Assembly (NCBI RefSeq): GCF_002836715.1
Contig: NZ_PJAT01000059.1
Span: 1-64,000, forward strand
Reading direction: 5' to 3'
Source of the DNA: Psychrobacter sp. 4Dc
GTDB taxonomy: Bacteria > Pseudomonadota > Gammaproteobacteria > Pseudomonadales > Moraxellaceae
DNA length: 64,000 nucleotides
Shown in pieces: positions 28,945 to 38,171 of the stretch. The translations under genes were made by a program, and so were the position numbers. Each line of letters begins with the position of its first letter. Position 1 is the first letter of the stretch. A model generated the notes under the pieces. The model did no database searches, was not told the DNA's origin, and saw only the letters and a program-made list of their open reading frames with translations.

Positions 28945-30057
28945 TTAGTATCGAGTTACTAACGCTATTGGTTGATCTTCACCCATGATGTCTTGTGGCA
29001 TAAATACAGCTTCGCCGCCATTGTGAATGACGTGCTCGATGATTTCACCGATTGCATCATCTGTGATGCCTTCCGTAGTAGCATCATTGGCAGGGCTTAA
29101 CGTTTGTGCCTTTTCATCAATCTTAGCGGACTGTATATAGCCACGTCGTACATAAAGTGTCTCGCCAGCTCCTTGGAAAGCACTTCGATATACTTCCTGC
29201 AAGTCAGTCTGCAACATATTCGCACCGCGAGCTTTGTCGATTTCGCCCAATGCAGCTTTATGTAATGAGGTGCGATACTCTTCTACGGCTTCTTGCACGC
29301 TATCTACGATATGCTGAGCACTACCGTCTTCTAGATTGGTCGCATTCGATACTGTAGCGATGATATTGTCTGGACGATCACAGATTTCTTTATAGTAGCC
29401 AATATTTTTCGCATCACCAACTATAACAAGAGGCATTTTATGCTCGCCCCACAATTCTTGGACACTTTTATCAACTTGGTTAAAGAATTCTTTTAAGTGA
29501 CTGCTTTCATTGTTTGATGAGCGATCTGAGCCACCGTCGCCTGTTGTGTATAGTCCGTTGTTTTCAACAGGGAACTGAATGTTCTCCATATTGTTTTGTG
29601 CATCATCATCTTTATCGAACTCTCTTACAACGCGGTCGTTAGACGCTTCAATCAAACGCGCATTATCACGAGTTAAGACCACCGTATAATAATGAACCGC
29701 ACTTGCCATATCACGAACCAAGTCACGCGTAGCAAATCTATCTGAGATCACAACGCGTTCTGTTGTATCAATTGGCATACGAATGACTTGCACATCATCT
29801 GTACTAGCAAATATAGCTAAAGTATCAAGGTTATAATTGTGATTGAGCTCATTTATTTTATTTTGAATATTATCTAGAATGGTAGTCGCTGTTCGTTTAT
29901 CGTACTCTTTTGTCAGACGATCTTCGGCAACCTTTAATTGGTTTTTTAGAGCGATAGGATCTTGCTCATTAGCTGGATGTTCACGATGCGTTTTAACAAA
30001 GATACTTACAGCAGGATTCGCTTTAGTTTCACGTAAACTTTTAAGAGTCGCTTTCAT
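28945..30057 (-). CDS. balon: Balon-like ribosome hibernation factor (bacterial aeRF1/Pelota homologue)
   Basis: A 370-residue protein laid out like archaeo-eukaryotic release factor 1. Residues 1-120 form the N domain. About 122-265 form a middle domain (HYYTVVLTRDNARLIEAS; later VIVGDAKNIGYYKEI). About 266-370 form the C domain, where LQEVYRSAFQGAGETLYVRR and EIIEHVIHNGGEAVFMPQ match the aeRF1 pattern. The catalytic GGQ is absent; the loop at 171-181 reads TTGDGGSDRSS. Established knowledge: Balon was described from Psychrobacter urativorans as a cold- and stress-induced factor that binds the ribosomal A site with EF-Tu, including on translating ribosomes. I infer that this gene is its orthologue from family pattern and genus. 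AGGAG precedes the ATG. It has its own terminator and a long upstream region. Confidence 0.8.
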   Translation of the reverse strand: MKATLKSLRETKANPAVSIFVKTHREHPANEQDPIALKNQLKVAEDRLTKEYDKRTATTILDNIQNKINELNHNYNLDTLAIFASTDDVQVIRMPIDTTERVVISDRFATRDLVRDMASAVHYYTVVLTRDNARLIEASNDRVVREFDKDDDAQNNMENIQFPVENNGLYTTGDGGSDRSSNNESSHLKEFFNQVDKSVQELWGEHKMPLVIVGDAKNIGYYKEICDRPDNIIATVSNATNLEDGSAQHIVDSVQEAVEEYRTSLHKAALGEIDKARGANMLQTDLQEVYRSAFQGAGETLYVRRGYIQSAKIDEKAQTLSPANDATTEGITDDAIGEIIEHVIHNGGEAVFMPQDIMGEDQPIALVTRY

Positions 30058-30553
30058 ATATTGCTCCTTGTTTTATTATCGTTCATTTTTAACTTTATGT
30101 ATTTCTTCACTCATGTACTTTTATAAGTGTAGAAATTTCTATCCGTGTTTTTCTTGCATCCTGTCGATGCATAATATTTAAATTCCATTATCTTCATGCT
30201 AACAGCTATACCCCACTCCCTGTAGGGTTAATTTGCAAGCAAATGATAGCGCTTTGTAAGTAGAGCACTCTATATTGTTAAAGAATTGATTTAACGAGCA
30301 TAGCTACATATTCAGATAATTATCTTGAGAAGTTGAATCTAAATATCAGAATCTCGACATTTACTTTCAGATTGCTAGCACTGTCCTAATTAGTTGAATC
30401 GTATAAAAGTGCTTAGGTTGTATTTTTACCAAACGAACCCATCTTTTATATAATCTATATATAAAATAAGAACACACTGTATATTTCGATAGTAGCCAGA
30501 CTTATCTCATTCTCATTTTTATTAATAATAATTCATTGATACCGGATAACTAT
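30058..30553. other. Divergent control region, Balon gene / prlC
   Basis: About 500 AT-rich bases without a gene. Near the Balon side there is a perfect palindrome AGAAATTTCT (30131-30140) and an inverted repeat TGCATC/GATGCA (30155-30171) with a 5-base loop; either might be an operator. I could not fix a promoter for either gene. Confidence 0.45.
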
Positions 30554-32809
30554 ATGACACCTTCTCCTTTAGATTTACGCCTTGTCGATTTTACCGACAC
30601 TGCGCCACATACGTTACAGAACCAAGTGATTGATGCTATTGATGCTGCCAATGCTTTTTTAGATACCTTAACTTTGATAGAAAGCGACAGTGCTGAAAAA
30701 GCAAGTGCTGAAAAAATAAGCGCTGAAAAAATAAGCGCTGAAAAAATAAGCGCTGAAAAAATAAGCGCTGAACAAGCTTTGGCAGATGTGATGAGCTTTG
30801 ATCATATAAATTTGGCATTAGATCGTAGCTGGGGTATTTTGTCGCATCTCAATAGTGTGATGAGCAACGATGAGATTCGACATGTTCACCATGAACTGCT
30901 ACCAAAGCTGTCTGCCTACGGTACACGAGTTGGACAACATCAGCCTTTGTTTAATCGCTATCAAACTATCGTCAATGACACAGATTTCTTTGCTACGTTA
31001 GAGCCTGCTCGTGCACGTGCAATCGAACTGGCATTACGTAGTTTTGAGTTATCAGGCGTTGCATTACCTCAAGCTGAGCAAGAAAAATTTGCTGCTATCC
31101 AAAGCGAGTTATCTACCCTGTCTGCAACCTTTTCGGACAATATCTTGGATGCGACACAAGCATTTGCCCTGCCTTTAGAAGACTCTCAGTTAAAGGGGTT
31201 AACAGAGAGTGGTTTGGCACTATTGGCAGATGCAGGCGAGCAATACAAAGCACGTGAGCTTGCTAGCGGTGCACTTAGCCAAGCTGATGTAGATGCACTT
31301 CCTACTCCTTACTATGTGGCCAGTTTAAATATCCCTGTATATCTAGCGATTATGACTCATGCGGACGATCGTAGCCTACGTGAGACGCTGTATCGTGCTT
31401 ATGTTACGCGTGCTTCTGAGTTTGATACGCATACCAATGCAAAAGGCAACTCATTAAATAACGCTGACAATATGAGTCAAATCCTCTCATTACGTGAACA
31501 AAAAGCTAAGCTACTTGGTTTTGCAAATTATGCCGAAGTATCGCTATCGACCAAGATGGCAGACAGTGTCTTAGAAGTTGAAACATTCTTACGTGACTTA
31601 GCAACGCAAGCGACCTCTGCTGCCAAAGCAGATTTGGCACAGCTACAGAAATACGCAAGCGATTATGGCATTGACGAGTTACAACCGTGGGATAGCGCTT
31701 ACATCGCTGAAAAGGTAAAGCAAAGTGAGTTCAGCTTATCGCAAGAGGAAATTCGTCCATATTTCCCATTACCCAAAGTGATTAATGGCTTGTTCACTAT
31801 CGTTGAGCGTCTATACGGTATTAAAGTACAAGAGCAAAGCCATAAAAATGCAGAAAGTGACTCAGTCTCTCGCTGGCATGACGATGTAAGCTTTTATCAA
31901 TTATTCGATGCTGATGATCGCTTGCTTGGTGGCTTCTACTTTGACTTATTTGCACGTAGTGGTAAGCGTGGCGGTGCATGGATGAGTGGTTTCCAATCTC
32001 GCTATAGCTACGAAGAACAGAACCATCAGCAACTACCCGTTTGCTTTATGGTTGGTAATTTCACGCCAGCACTTGATGGCAAACCTAGTTTATTGACCCA
32101 TGATGAAGTATTAACCTTATTCCACGAGTTTGGTCATGGCTTACATCATTTATTAACCCAAGTGACGGTCGGTGATGTCGCTGGTGTCAATGGCGTCGAG
32201 TGGGATGCGGTCGAGCTTCCTAGTCAGTTTATGGAAAACTGGGCTTGGGACGCTGAAGGTATCGCCCTTATCAGCAGTCATGTTGAGACTGGTGAGCCAT
32301 TACCTAAAGACAAATTAGACGCACTATTAGCAGTGAAAAACTTTCAAAGCGGCATGCAAACGCTACGTCAGATAGAGTTTGCTCTATTTGACCTACTAAT
32401 TCATGCTCATACGCCAGCACTTAATTATGATGGTATTTTAGAGACGCTCAATACTGTTCGTCATGATATCTCCGTTATGCAAACACCTGACTATAACCGC
32501 TTTGCTAATGGTTTCAGTCATATCTTCGCGGGTGGCTATGCTGCAGGTTATTACTCTTATAAATGGGCGGAACTGCTGTCAGCTGATGCGTTTAGTAAGT
32601 TTGAAGAAGACGGGATTTTCAACCCAGCGACAGGCAAAGCGTTCCGTGAGTCCATCTTATCTGTTGGCGGCAGTTTCCCAGCAAAGACCAACTTTGAAAA
32701 CTTCCGCGGTCGTAGCGCCAGTATCGACGCCTTGCTACGTCATAATGGTTTCACTGATGTTAAAAATATTGATGCCGCAAATACTCAAACGACTTGCGAG
32801 GTCATTTAA
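30554..32809 (+). CDS. prlC: Oligopeptidase A (M3 metallopeptidase)
   Basis: Cytoplasmic zinc metallopeptidase that degrades small peptides such as cleaved signal peptides. The zinc motif HEFGH is at residues 524-528, followed by the Glu ligand region VEWDAVELPSQFMENW. FANGFSHIFAGGYAAGYYSYKWAELL near the C-terminus is typical of the M3A family (quoted in part). At 751 residues it is longer than usual, mostly because of five in-frame 15-base repeats giving SAEKI units near residues 47-72. The ATG at 30554 follows GGATA by 7 bases and gives the conserved SPLDLRLVDF start; an in-frame TTG lies 18 bases upstream. Its stop directly abuts the yheV ATG. Confidence 0.95.
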   Translation: MTPSPLDLRLVDFTDTAPHTLQNQVIDAIDAANAFLDTLTLIESDSAEKASAEKISAEKISAEKISAEKISAEQALADVMSFDHINLALDRSWGILSHLNSVMSNDEIRHVHHELLPKLSAYGTRVGQHQPLFNRYQTIVNDTDFFATLEPARARAIELALRSFELSGVALPQAEQEKFAAIQSELSTLSATFSDNILDATQAFALPLEDSQLKGLTESGLALLADAGEQYKARELASGALSQADVDALPTPYYVASLNIPVYLAIMTHADDRSLRETLYRAYVTRASEFDTHTNAKGNSLNNADNMSQILSLREQKAKLLGFANYAEVSLSTKMADSVLEVETFLRDLATQATSAAKADLAQLQKYASDYGIDELQPWDSAYIAEKVKQSEFSLSQEEIRPYFPLPKVINGLFTIVERLYGIKVQEQSHKNAESDSVSRWHDDVSFYQLFDADDRLLGGFYFDLFARSGKRGGAWMSGFQSRYSYEEQNHQQLPVCFMVGNFTPALDGKPSLLTHDEVLTLFHEFGHGLHHLLTQVTVGDVAGVNGVEWDAVELPSQFMENWAWDAEGIALISSHVETGEPLPKDKLDALLAVKNFQSGMQTLRQIEFALFDLLIHAHTPALNYDGILETLNTVRHDISVMQTPDYNRFANGFSHIFAGGYAAGYYSYKWAELLSADAFSKFEEDGIFNPATGKAFRESILSVGGSFPAKTNFENFRGRSASIDALLRHNGFTDVKNIDAANTQTTCEVI
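30691..30777 (+). repeat. 15-base tandem repeat inside prlC
   Basis: Five full units of 15 bases (30691-30765; consensus CGCTGAAAAAATAAG) and a partial sixth. Units 3-5 are identical. Each adds five residues (SAEKI), so copy-number change would keep the frame. Confidence 0.9.
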
Positions 32810-33067
32810 ATGCGTTATCAGTCATCTAGTCCTAAGCGCCGATTTTTAGCAGGGGTGCGCTGTCCGAAATGTCAGGAGATGGACGCTGTGGTGCAAGTTA
32901 ATATCGTGACTCCTGCCCCAGATGAGTATATTGAATGTACTCAGTGCGGACACACAGAGCACCGTCCCGATCCTGATGCCATTAGTGCCAAGAACCATTT
33001 AGAAGATCAGATGGCTCGTGATGCGATGGCGACTGGCACCAGCGGCACTGTAAAATTCAAGTCTTAA
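32810..33067 (+). CDS. yheV: YheV-family zinc-ribbon protein
   Basis: An 85-residue protein with two cysteine pairs, CPKC at residues 18-21 and CTQC at 43-46, and the N-terminal KRRFLAGVRCPKC that marks the YheV family. It probably binds one zinc ion; its role is unknown. The ATG begins immediately after the prlC stop, so translation is likely coupled. A terminator follows. Confidence 0.88.
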   Translation: MRYQSSSPKRRFLAGVRCPKCQEMDAVVQVNIVTPAPDEYIECTQCGHTEHRPDPDAISAKNHLEDQMARDAMATGTSGTVKFKS

Positions 33068-33124
33068 CTATTTAGTACTCATATCCAAAAACAGATTAAA
33101 TCCTTTATTATTTAATGGTCTATT

Positions 33125-33158
33125 AAGCCTATCTATCAATAGATGGGCTTTTTATTTT
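33125..33158 (+). terminator. Terminator after yheV
   Basis: AAGCCTATCTA (33125-33135) pairs with TAGATGGGCTT (33140-33150), including one G-T pair, around a 4-base loop. A T-rich tract follows. It ends the prlC-yheV transcript. Confidence 0.85.
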
Positions 33159-33209
33159 GAGTTTGCTATAGTATGGCTACTTATATTCTTGACATGAATC
33201 GATCATAAT

Positions 33210-33758
33210 ATGAAACCAGACAACATCCGGCCTTCATCAACCCACACTTCTAAGAAACAACAGACTAAATCACGTCAGAAAATTTTGGCAATATTTATCT
33301 CAGTATTGCTACTTATCGTCATTGTCTACCTTATTGTAGGAAGGTCTGGCACTCAGTCCACACTTCCTGTAGATAACGCTACTTCAGCACCAGTAATTGA
33401 GCAAACGCAGACAGAATTAGTCACAGAAAGCACTTCGGAAGTAACAGATGATTCTGTGATTGACGATGGTGTACTCACTGATAAAAACTCTGAAGAAGTA
33501 AATAATGACAGTACAGCGATACCGAACCCTACTGCTATATTAGATGCGCCGCTACCAGAAAATGATAGCTTGGCGAAAGAAGAGATTGATCGTTTAGAAG
33601 ATGAACGTCAGCGACTGGCCGAACAAGAAAAGTTAGCGGCTGAACAAGTGGCTATGAATAAGCAGTTGACTGATATGAAGGCCGAACAAATTGCGCTACT
33701 CGAACAACAAATTGCTCAGTTAGAAGCAAACGACTCTAATAAAGCGACGGTTCAATAA
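33210..33758 (+). CDS. Membrane-anchored coiled-coil protein of unknown function
   Basis: I do not recognise a family. The 182-residue protein has a basic N-terminus (residues 1-24), one hydrophobic segment near 25-43 (ILAIFISVLLLIVIVYLIV), an acidic Thr/Ser-rich linker (about 48-115) and a C-terminal coiled coil rich in Glu, Gln and Leu (about 120-175). The topology suggests an inner-membrane anchor with a periplasmic coiled coil. The macro-domain-like gene follows after 34 bases. Confidence 0.75.
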   Translation: MKPDNIRPSSTHTSKKQQTKSRQKILAIFISVLLLIVIVYLIVGRSGTQSTLPVDNATSAPVIEQTQTELVTESTSEVTDDSVIDDGVLTDKNSEEVNNDSTAIPNPTAILDAPLPENDSLAKEEIDRLEDERQRLAEQEKLAAEQVAMNKQLTDMKAEQIALLEQQIAQLEANDSNKATVQ

Positions 33759-33792
33759 CCGTATACTTGATTTGGTTTTAGAGAGGCTTACA

Positions 33793-34356
33793 ATGGCGAT
33801 TTTGCAATTCACACATGCCTCTATTTTAAATAGCAATGCGCAGTTGCTTATTTTACCTGTCAACAATGCTGGTGTCGTTTTAGATCCTGTACTCACACGA
33901 GCGAAAACTCTATTTCCTGATAATTATAGTCGCTATCATCGCGCGTGCCGCGATGGTAGTCTGAATGTTGGTAGCTGCTTACTTAATAAGCGTACACGTG
34001 AGCAGGTCGGACTTGGTATCAGTAGTAACGGTAACCAGCCAAACTATATTGCCAACCTTGTGATATCAAACCATCCTTATCATCCAGCGCGCACACGTTG
34101 GCTGACTGCTGCCTTGATTGATTTGCAACAGCAAATAATGCCGCTTATACGTTACCAAGGCATACGCAGAGTTGCATTACTTGCTCGGCCGCTTATCTCA
34201 GGCAAACCACGTGATATCGTATCCAATGAAAGCACTACAGCAGATACTCTGCCCCTAGACTGGCATGCTGATACGTTGCCATTACTAACTGAGTACTTAC
34301 AAGACCTACCAAAACTTCGTATCGATATACATCTGCCTAAAAGCATTGAGTTATAA
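33793..34356 (+). CDS. Macro-domain-like protein, degenerate
   Basis: A 187-residue protein whose order of elements follows ADP-ribose-binding macro domains of the TARG1/DarG type: LLILPVNNAGVVLDPVLTRA then FPDNYSRYHRACRDGSLNVG near residues 42-61, a NLVISNHPYHPARTRWL region, and the C-terminal LDWHADTLPLLTEYLQDL which resembles GLDWxxVxPLIxxxL. The glycine-rich ligand loop (GVMGKG in canonical members) is replaced by AGVVLDP and the GGLDW loop is TLPLDW, so ADP-ribose binding or hydrolysis is uncertain. GAGAGG lies 6 bases before the chosen ATG at 33793. No DarT-like toxin gene is adjacent. Confidence 0.65.
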   Translation: MAILQFTHASILNSNAQLLILPVNNAGVVLDPVLTRAKTLFPDNYSRYHRACRDGSLNVGSCLLNKRTREQVGLGISSNGNQPNYIANLVISNHPYHPARTRWLTAALIDLQQQIMPLIRYQGIRRVALLARPLISGKPRDIVSNESTTADTLPLDWHADTLPLLTEYLQDLPKLRIDIHLPKSIEL

Positions 34357-34397
34357 ATGGCCTTTTAGCTAGCCAGTCATCGTCTTTTTGAGCACAT

Positions 34398-34446
34398 AAA
34401 AAAACCGCCTTGAATACTCATAACGAGCATTTCAAGGCGGTTTTTT
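34398..34446. terminator. Bidirectional terminator between the macro-domain gene and pnp
   Basis: ACCGCCTTGAA (34404-34414) pairs with TTCAAGGCGGT (34431-34441), with an inner CTC/GAG helix. Six A residues precede and six T residues follow. It closes both convergent units. Confidence 0.92.
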
Positions 34447-34475
34447 ATTACTTAAACCACATCAGATATTGAGTA

Positions 34476-36578
34476 TTAGTTCTGCTCAACACCTTTCATA
34501 GTTAGTTTGATACGACCACGGTTGTCAACGTCTTGTACGAGTACTTTAACGACCTGACCTTCTTTTAGATAGTCTGATACATTCTCTACGCGCTCTTCTG
34601 CGATTTGTGAAATATGTACTAGGCCATCAGTGTTTGGCAAGACATTTACAAATGCACCGAAGTCGACGATACGAGCAACGGTACCTTCATAAGTTTTACC
34701 AACTTCAACTTCAGCAGTTAGTGCTTCGATTTTGCCGATAGCTGCCTTGGTCGCTGCTTTGTTTTCACCAAAGATACGGATAGTACCTGCATCATCGATA
34801 TCGATAACCGCGCCAGTTTCTTCCGTTAGCTGACGGATAGTTGCGCCGCCTTTACCGATAACGTCACGAATCTTGTCTGGGTTGATTTCGATAACCGCGT
34901 AGTTTGGTGCATGAGCATTGATTTCAGTACGGCTCTCAGGCAATACTTGGTTCATTGCTTCTAGGATATGGATACGACCTGCATGGGCTTGTTTAAGCGC
35001 TTGCTCCATGATGTCAGGGGTAATACCTTCGATTTTGATATCCATCTGAAGTGCAGTGATACCATTTTTAGAACCGGCCACTTTAAAGTCCATATCACCT
35101 AGATGATCTTCATCACCCAAGATGTCTGACAATACAGCAAAACGATCGCCTTCTTTAACCAGACCCATCGCGATACCAGCCACTGGTGCTTTTAATGGTA
35201 CGCCTGCGTCCATCAATGCCAGACTTGCACCACAAACAGAAGCCATAGAAGACGAACCGTTAGATTCAGTGATTTCTGATACCACACGAATCACATACGG
35301 GAAACGCTCACTATCTGGCAACATCGCTTGTACACCGCGGCGTGCTAGACGACCATGACCGATTTCACGACGTTTTGGAATACCTTCACGGCCCGTTTCA
35401 CCAACTGAGAAATGTGGGAAGTTATAATGCAGCATGAAATGGTCACGAATCGTGCCACCTAGTGAGTCAATCATGTTGACGTCACGGCTGTTACCAAGTG
35501 TGGTAGTAACCAATGCCTGCGTCTCACCACGTGTGAACAATGCTGAACCATGCGTATATGGCAATACACCAACTTGTACGTCAAGCGCACGAACTGTCTC
35601 AGGGTCACGACCATCGATACGCGGCTTACCTGACAAGATGTTGTCACGAACAGTACGATATTTAAGGTCGTTATAGATTTCTTTAAGCTCAGATACGGTA
35701 TCAGCATAAGTTTCTGACTCAGCATCACCAGCAAGTGCATCAATAATTGATTGCTTAATTTCATCAAGCTTCGTGTAACGTGCTTGCTTATCAGTAATGG
35801 TATAAGCGTCAGCAACTTGCTCGCCGAACTGCTCTTTCATGCTGCTAGTAAGTGCTTGATCACGCTCAGGAGCAGAGTATTGCTGCTTAGCAGTACCGAT
35901 CTCTTCAGCCATTGACACAATGTTATCAATAACGATTTGTTGTTGCTGATGGCCGTACAATACTGCACCTAACATCTGGTCTTCTGACAGCTCTGCCGCT
36001 TCAGATTCAACCATCAATACCGCAGACTTAGTACCAGCCACAACCAAATCTAGGTCACTGGTTTCAAGCTGCTCAGACGTTGGGTTTAGAACGTATTCAC
36101 CGTTAATGAAACCAACACGAGCGGCAGCAACAGGACCATTAAATGGTGCATCAGAAATAGCCAATGCTGCTGAAGCACCGATTAGTGCAGCGATATCTGC
36201 AGACTGAGTTTTATCTGATGATACAACTGTTGCGGTAATTTGGATTTCGTTTACGTAGCCTTCTGGGAATAGCGGACGAATCGGACGGTCAATCAAGCGT
36301 GAAGTTAAAGTTTCAAATTCGCTCGCACGGCCTTCACGTTTGCCGTAAGCACCTGGGATTTTACCCGCTGCATACATTTTTTCTTGATAATTAACCGTTA
36401 GCGGAAAGAAGTTTTGACCTTCTTTAGCTTCTGATTTTACGACTGCTGCAACTAATACGGTTACGCCGCCCATGTGTACTAAAATAGAGTTTGCTTGACG
36501 GGCAATACGGCCTGTCTCGATAACAACCTGCTGGTTGCCATATTGAAATTCACGCTTAATGGTGTTGAACATTGTCAT
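34476..36578 (-). CDS. pnp: Polyribonucleotide nucleotidyltransferase (PNPase)
   Basis: PNPase degrades RNA 3' to 5' by phosphorolysis as a trimer, within the degradosome in many bacteria, and matters for cold growth. The 700-residue protein has two RNase PH domains (about 10-145 and 310-540), a KH domain (near 555-615; [18 protein letters not shown]) and an S1 domain (near 620-690; [18 protein letters not shown]). The start has AGGAAG 5 bases upstream; a second ATG follows after one codon. A strong leader hairpin precedes it. It is separated from rpsO by 690 bases and by the rpsO terminator. Confidence 0.97.
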   Translation of the reverse strand: MTMFNTIKREFQYGNQQVVIETGRIARQANSILVHMGGVTVLVAAVVKSEAKEGQNFFPLTVNYQEKMYAAGKIPGAYGKREGRASEFETLTSRLIDRPIRPLFPEGYVNEIQITATVVSSDKTQSADIAALIGASAALAISDAPFNGPVAAARVGFINGEYVLNPTSEQLETSDLDLVVAGTKSAVLMVESEAAELSEDQMLGAVLYGHQQQQIVIDNIVSMAEEIGTAKQQYSAPERDQALTSSMKEQFGEQVADAYTITDKQARYTKLDEIKQSIIDALAGDAESETYADTVSELKEIYNDLKYRTVRDNILSGKPRIDGRDPETVRALDVQVGVLPYTHGSALFTRGETQALVTTTLGNSRDVNMIDSLGGTIRDHFMLHYNFPHFSVGETGREGIPKRREIGHGRLARRGVQAMLPDSERFPYVIRVVSEITESNGSSSMASVCGASLALMDAGVPLKAPVAGIAMGLVKEGDRFAVLSDILGDEDHLGDMDFKVAGSKNGITALQMDIKIEGITPDIMEQALKQAHAGRIHILEAMNQVLPESRTEINAHAPNYAVIEINPDKIRDVIGKGGATIRQLTEETGAVIDIDDAGTIRIFGENKAATKAAIGKIEALTAEVEVGKTYEGTVARIVDFGAFVNVLPNTDGLVHISQIAEERVENVSDYLKEGQVVKVLVQDVDNRGRIKLTMKGVEQN

Positions 36579-36598
36579 ATAATCTTCCTAATGTTGAC

Positions 36599-36641
36599 TG
36601 ACAAAACTGATATCAGCGTCAAAAAAAGCTGATATCTGTCA
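36599..36641 (-). promoter_or_regulatory. Stem-loop in the pnp leader
   Basis: GATATCAGC (36609-36617) and GCTGATATC (36628-36636) pair perfectly; outer TGACA/TGTCA arms add five pairs across a 5-base bulge. The structure ends about 20 bases before the pnp ATG. E. coli pnp is autoregulated through RNase III cleavage of a leader hairpin, so a similar role is possible here. Confidence 0.55.
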
Positions 36642-36969
36642 TTAAAATTCTGTGTATATGGCTATCAGTTGACATGTTTTCTATTAGAAATCATCGCAAC
36701 CAATGCCAATAACGTTACTTGGTTATCTCATATATTTGTCTGAGTTAGACATCGTACTATTATGTATATTCGGTCGTGCAATTTTGGCTTTACTATAAAT
36801 ACTATCAAAAAGACATTAAGTCAAAAGACTTCGATGCTAAAAACCCTACAGGCTATTTTCTAGGCTTTCAAATATCAGCTATCCGCGCCGATTACCAAGC
36901 CAAATAATAAGTATTTTATCAATAATCGCCATATCTGTAGCAGATGCGCTATCAAAATCATAAGGCATT

Positions 36970-36999
36970 ATTTTACAGTGATTTATAGCTATTGACCAA
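36970..36999 (-). promoter_or_regulatory. Candidate pnp promoter
   Basis: On the minus strand TTGGTC, an 18-base spacer, then TAAAAT. It lies downstream of the rpsO terminator and upstream of pnp, where an independent promoter is expected. Confidence 0.35.
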
Positions 37000-37146
37000 T
37001 TAATTGCACAGTAGCGCAATTATCGTCAGAAAATACCGTATTTGAGACTTGGTTAATACAGTTTATACCTATATTCCTCTTAGCTATTTTATAGAAGGAG
37101 TTATAGCTCTTACTATTTGAGCACGGTATCTAAAACGAATAAGCAT

Positions 37147-37181
37147 AAAAAAACGGCGTGAAACTATTCCACACCGTTTTT
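37147..37181 (-). terminator. Terminator after rpsO
   Basis: On the minus strand AAAACGG-GTG pairs with CAC-CCGTTTT (one mismatch) and is followed by seven T residues. It would separate rpsO from pnp, which are cotranscribed in E. coli. Confidence 0.8.
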
Positions 37182-37268
37182 AGAGAAATCTATTTTATCG
37201 ATAATAACAAACAATTTCCAAGCGATTTAGCAAAAAATTCAGCATCCACTCGTACTATTGTCGTTAGA

Positions 37269-37535
37269 TTAACGACGTAGACCTAACTGGCTGATTAGAG
37301 TAGTGTAACGACCAAGGTCTTTACCTTTCAAGTAATCAAGCAGTTTACGACGCGTGTTAACCATACGGATAAGACCGCGACGGCTATGATGGTCAGCTTT
37401 GTGTGCTTTAAAGTGGTTCTGCAAATCATTGATACGAGCACTCAACAAAGCTACTTGAACTTCTGGAGAACCAGTGTCATTTTCGCCACGTTGGTATTGA
37501 GCGATGATTTGTTCACGATCGGTATTAGTTAGCAT
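37269..37535 (-). CDS. rpsO: 30S ribosomal protein S15
   Basis: S15 is a primary 16S rRNA-binding protein of the small subunit. The protein is 88 residues, one short of E. coli S15, with the conserved [44 protein letters not shown] and a [12 protein letters not shown] end. The ATG at 37535 has GGAGA upstream and fits the family start; the open frame extends 32 codons further without similarity. S15 often represses its own translation through mRNA structure; I did not identify such a structure. Confidence 0.98.
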   Translation of the reverse strand: MLTNTDREQIIAQYQRGENDTGSPEVQVALLSARINDLQNHFKAHKADHHSRRGLIRMVNTRRKLLDYLKGKDLGRYTTLISQLGLRR

Positions 37536-37913
37536 AAATATCTCCGGCAATGCTAAAAACTTTAAATACAGGCTGCAATTTGAGTCAGTATTAAAGCAAT
37601 AGAATAATAAATAAAATAACCTGTACGCCATTCAGGACAACCCTGCATTACTAGAGTTGACCTAGTGTACGACAAGCTCAGTTAACAACCATTTAATATG
37701 TTTTGAATCGTACATTGCATTTAGCTATAGCAGTACTTAATCAAAGTAATGGGCTAACTACAGTACATCATTCAAAACCTAATTTAAATGTGGGGGTAAT
37801 TATAACAAAAAACTGCTGAACTAGCAGCAGTTTTTCATAATACTTGTAAAGCGACATTTAATTTCTAGTAGCTAGTATTCTATAGATAACTATCTATTAA
37901 GTGCCTACCTAGG
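37536..37913. other. Gene-free stretch upstream of rpsO
   Basis: About 380 AT-rich bases containing the terminator of the tiny acidic gene (37807-37835) and, between it and rpsO, the presumed rpsO promoter. No further gene is visible. Confidence 0.5.
37807..37835 (-). terminator. Terminator after the tiny acidic gene
   Basis: AAAAACTGCT (37808-37817) pairs with AGCAGTTTTT (37826-37835) around an 8-base loop; on the minus strand it ends in six T residues. It isolates rpsO from the upstream genes. Confidence 0.8.
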
Positions 37914-38090
37914 CTACTTGTTAACGTCAGACTCTGTCGCATTGCCGCCTAGTTCATCATCTTCAAGAGGCACGGCAGTAGCCACTTCCGCTAGGCTGTC
38001 TGGGGCAGTATGCTCACTTGGATTGATTTCTTCTGCAAGCTTTTCAATCTCTTTTTCTTGCTCGTCCATATTGTTCGGTGAATTACTCAT
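37914..38090 (-). CDS. Tiny acidic hydrophilic protein (58 residues)
   Basis: I do not recognise a family. The protein starts MSNSPNNMDEQEKEIEKLAE and is rich in Glu, Asp, Asn and Ser, with no hydrophobic segment, so it is probably soluble and largely disordered. The ATG at 38090 is chosen because AGGAG lies 5 bases upstream; an in-frame ATG at 38138 has none. Its neighbour upstream also begins MSNS and is similar in character, suggesting a duplicated pair. Both follow a PfpI/DJ-1 gene on the same strand. Confidence 0.7.
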   Translation of the reverse strand: MSNSPNNMDEQEKEIEKLAEEINPSEHTAPDSLAEVATAVPLEDDELGGNATESDVNK

Positions 38091-38171
38091 ATTAGCTCCT
38101 GAATTATTATTTTGTGGACTAACTGTCGTTGCACTCATCGATCATAAGACGTGCAAACTATAAACATATCG

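Larger units (their letters stand above)
36579..37268. other. Long non-coding region between rpsO and pnp
   Basis: About 690 bases hold the rpsO terminator (37147-37181), a candidate pnp promoter (36970-36999) and the pnp leader hairpin (36599-36641). No credible gene is seen on either strand. The implied pnp leader would be nearly 390 bases, unusually long. Confidence 0.6.

Noticed and set aside
30691..30777. Tandem repeats in prlC as a CRISPR array
   Set aside because: Units are 15 bases, directly adjacent, in frame and without spacers.
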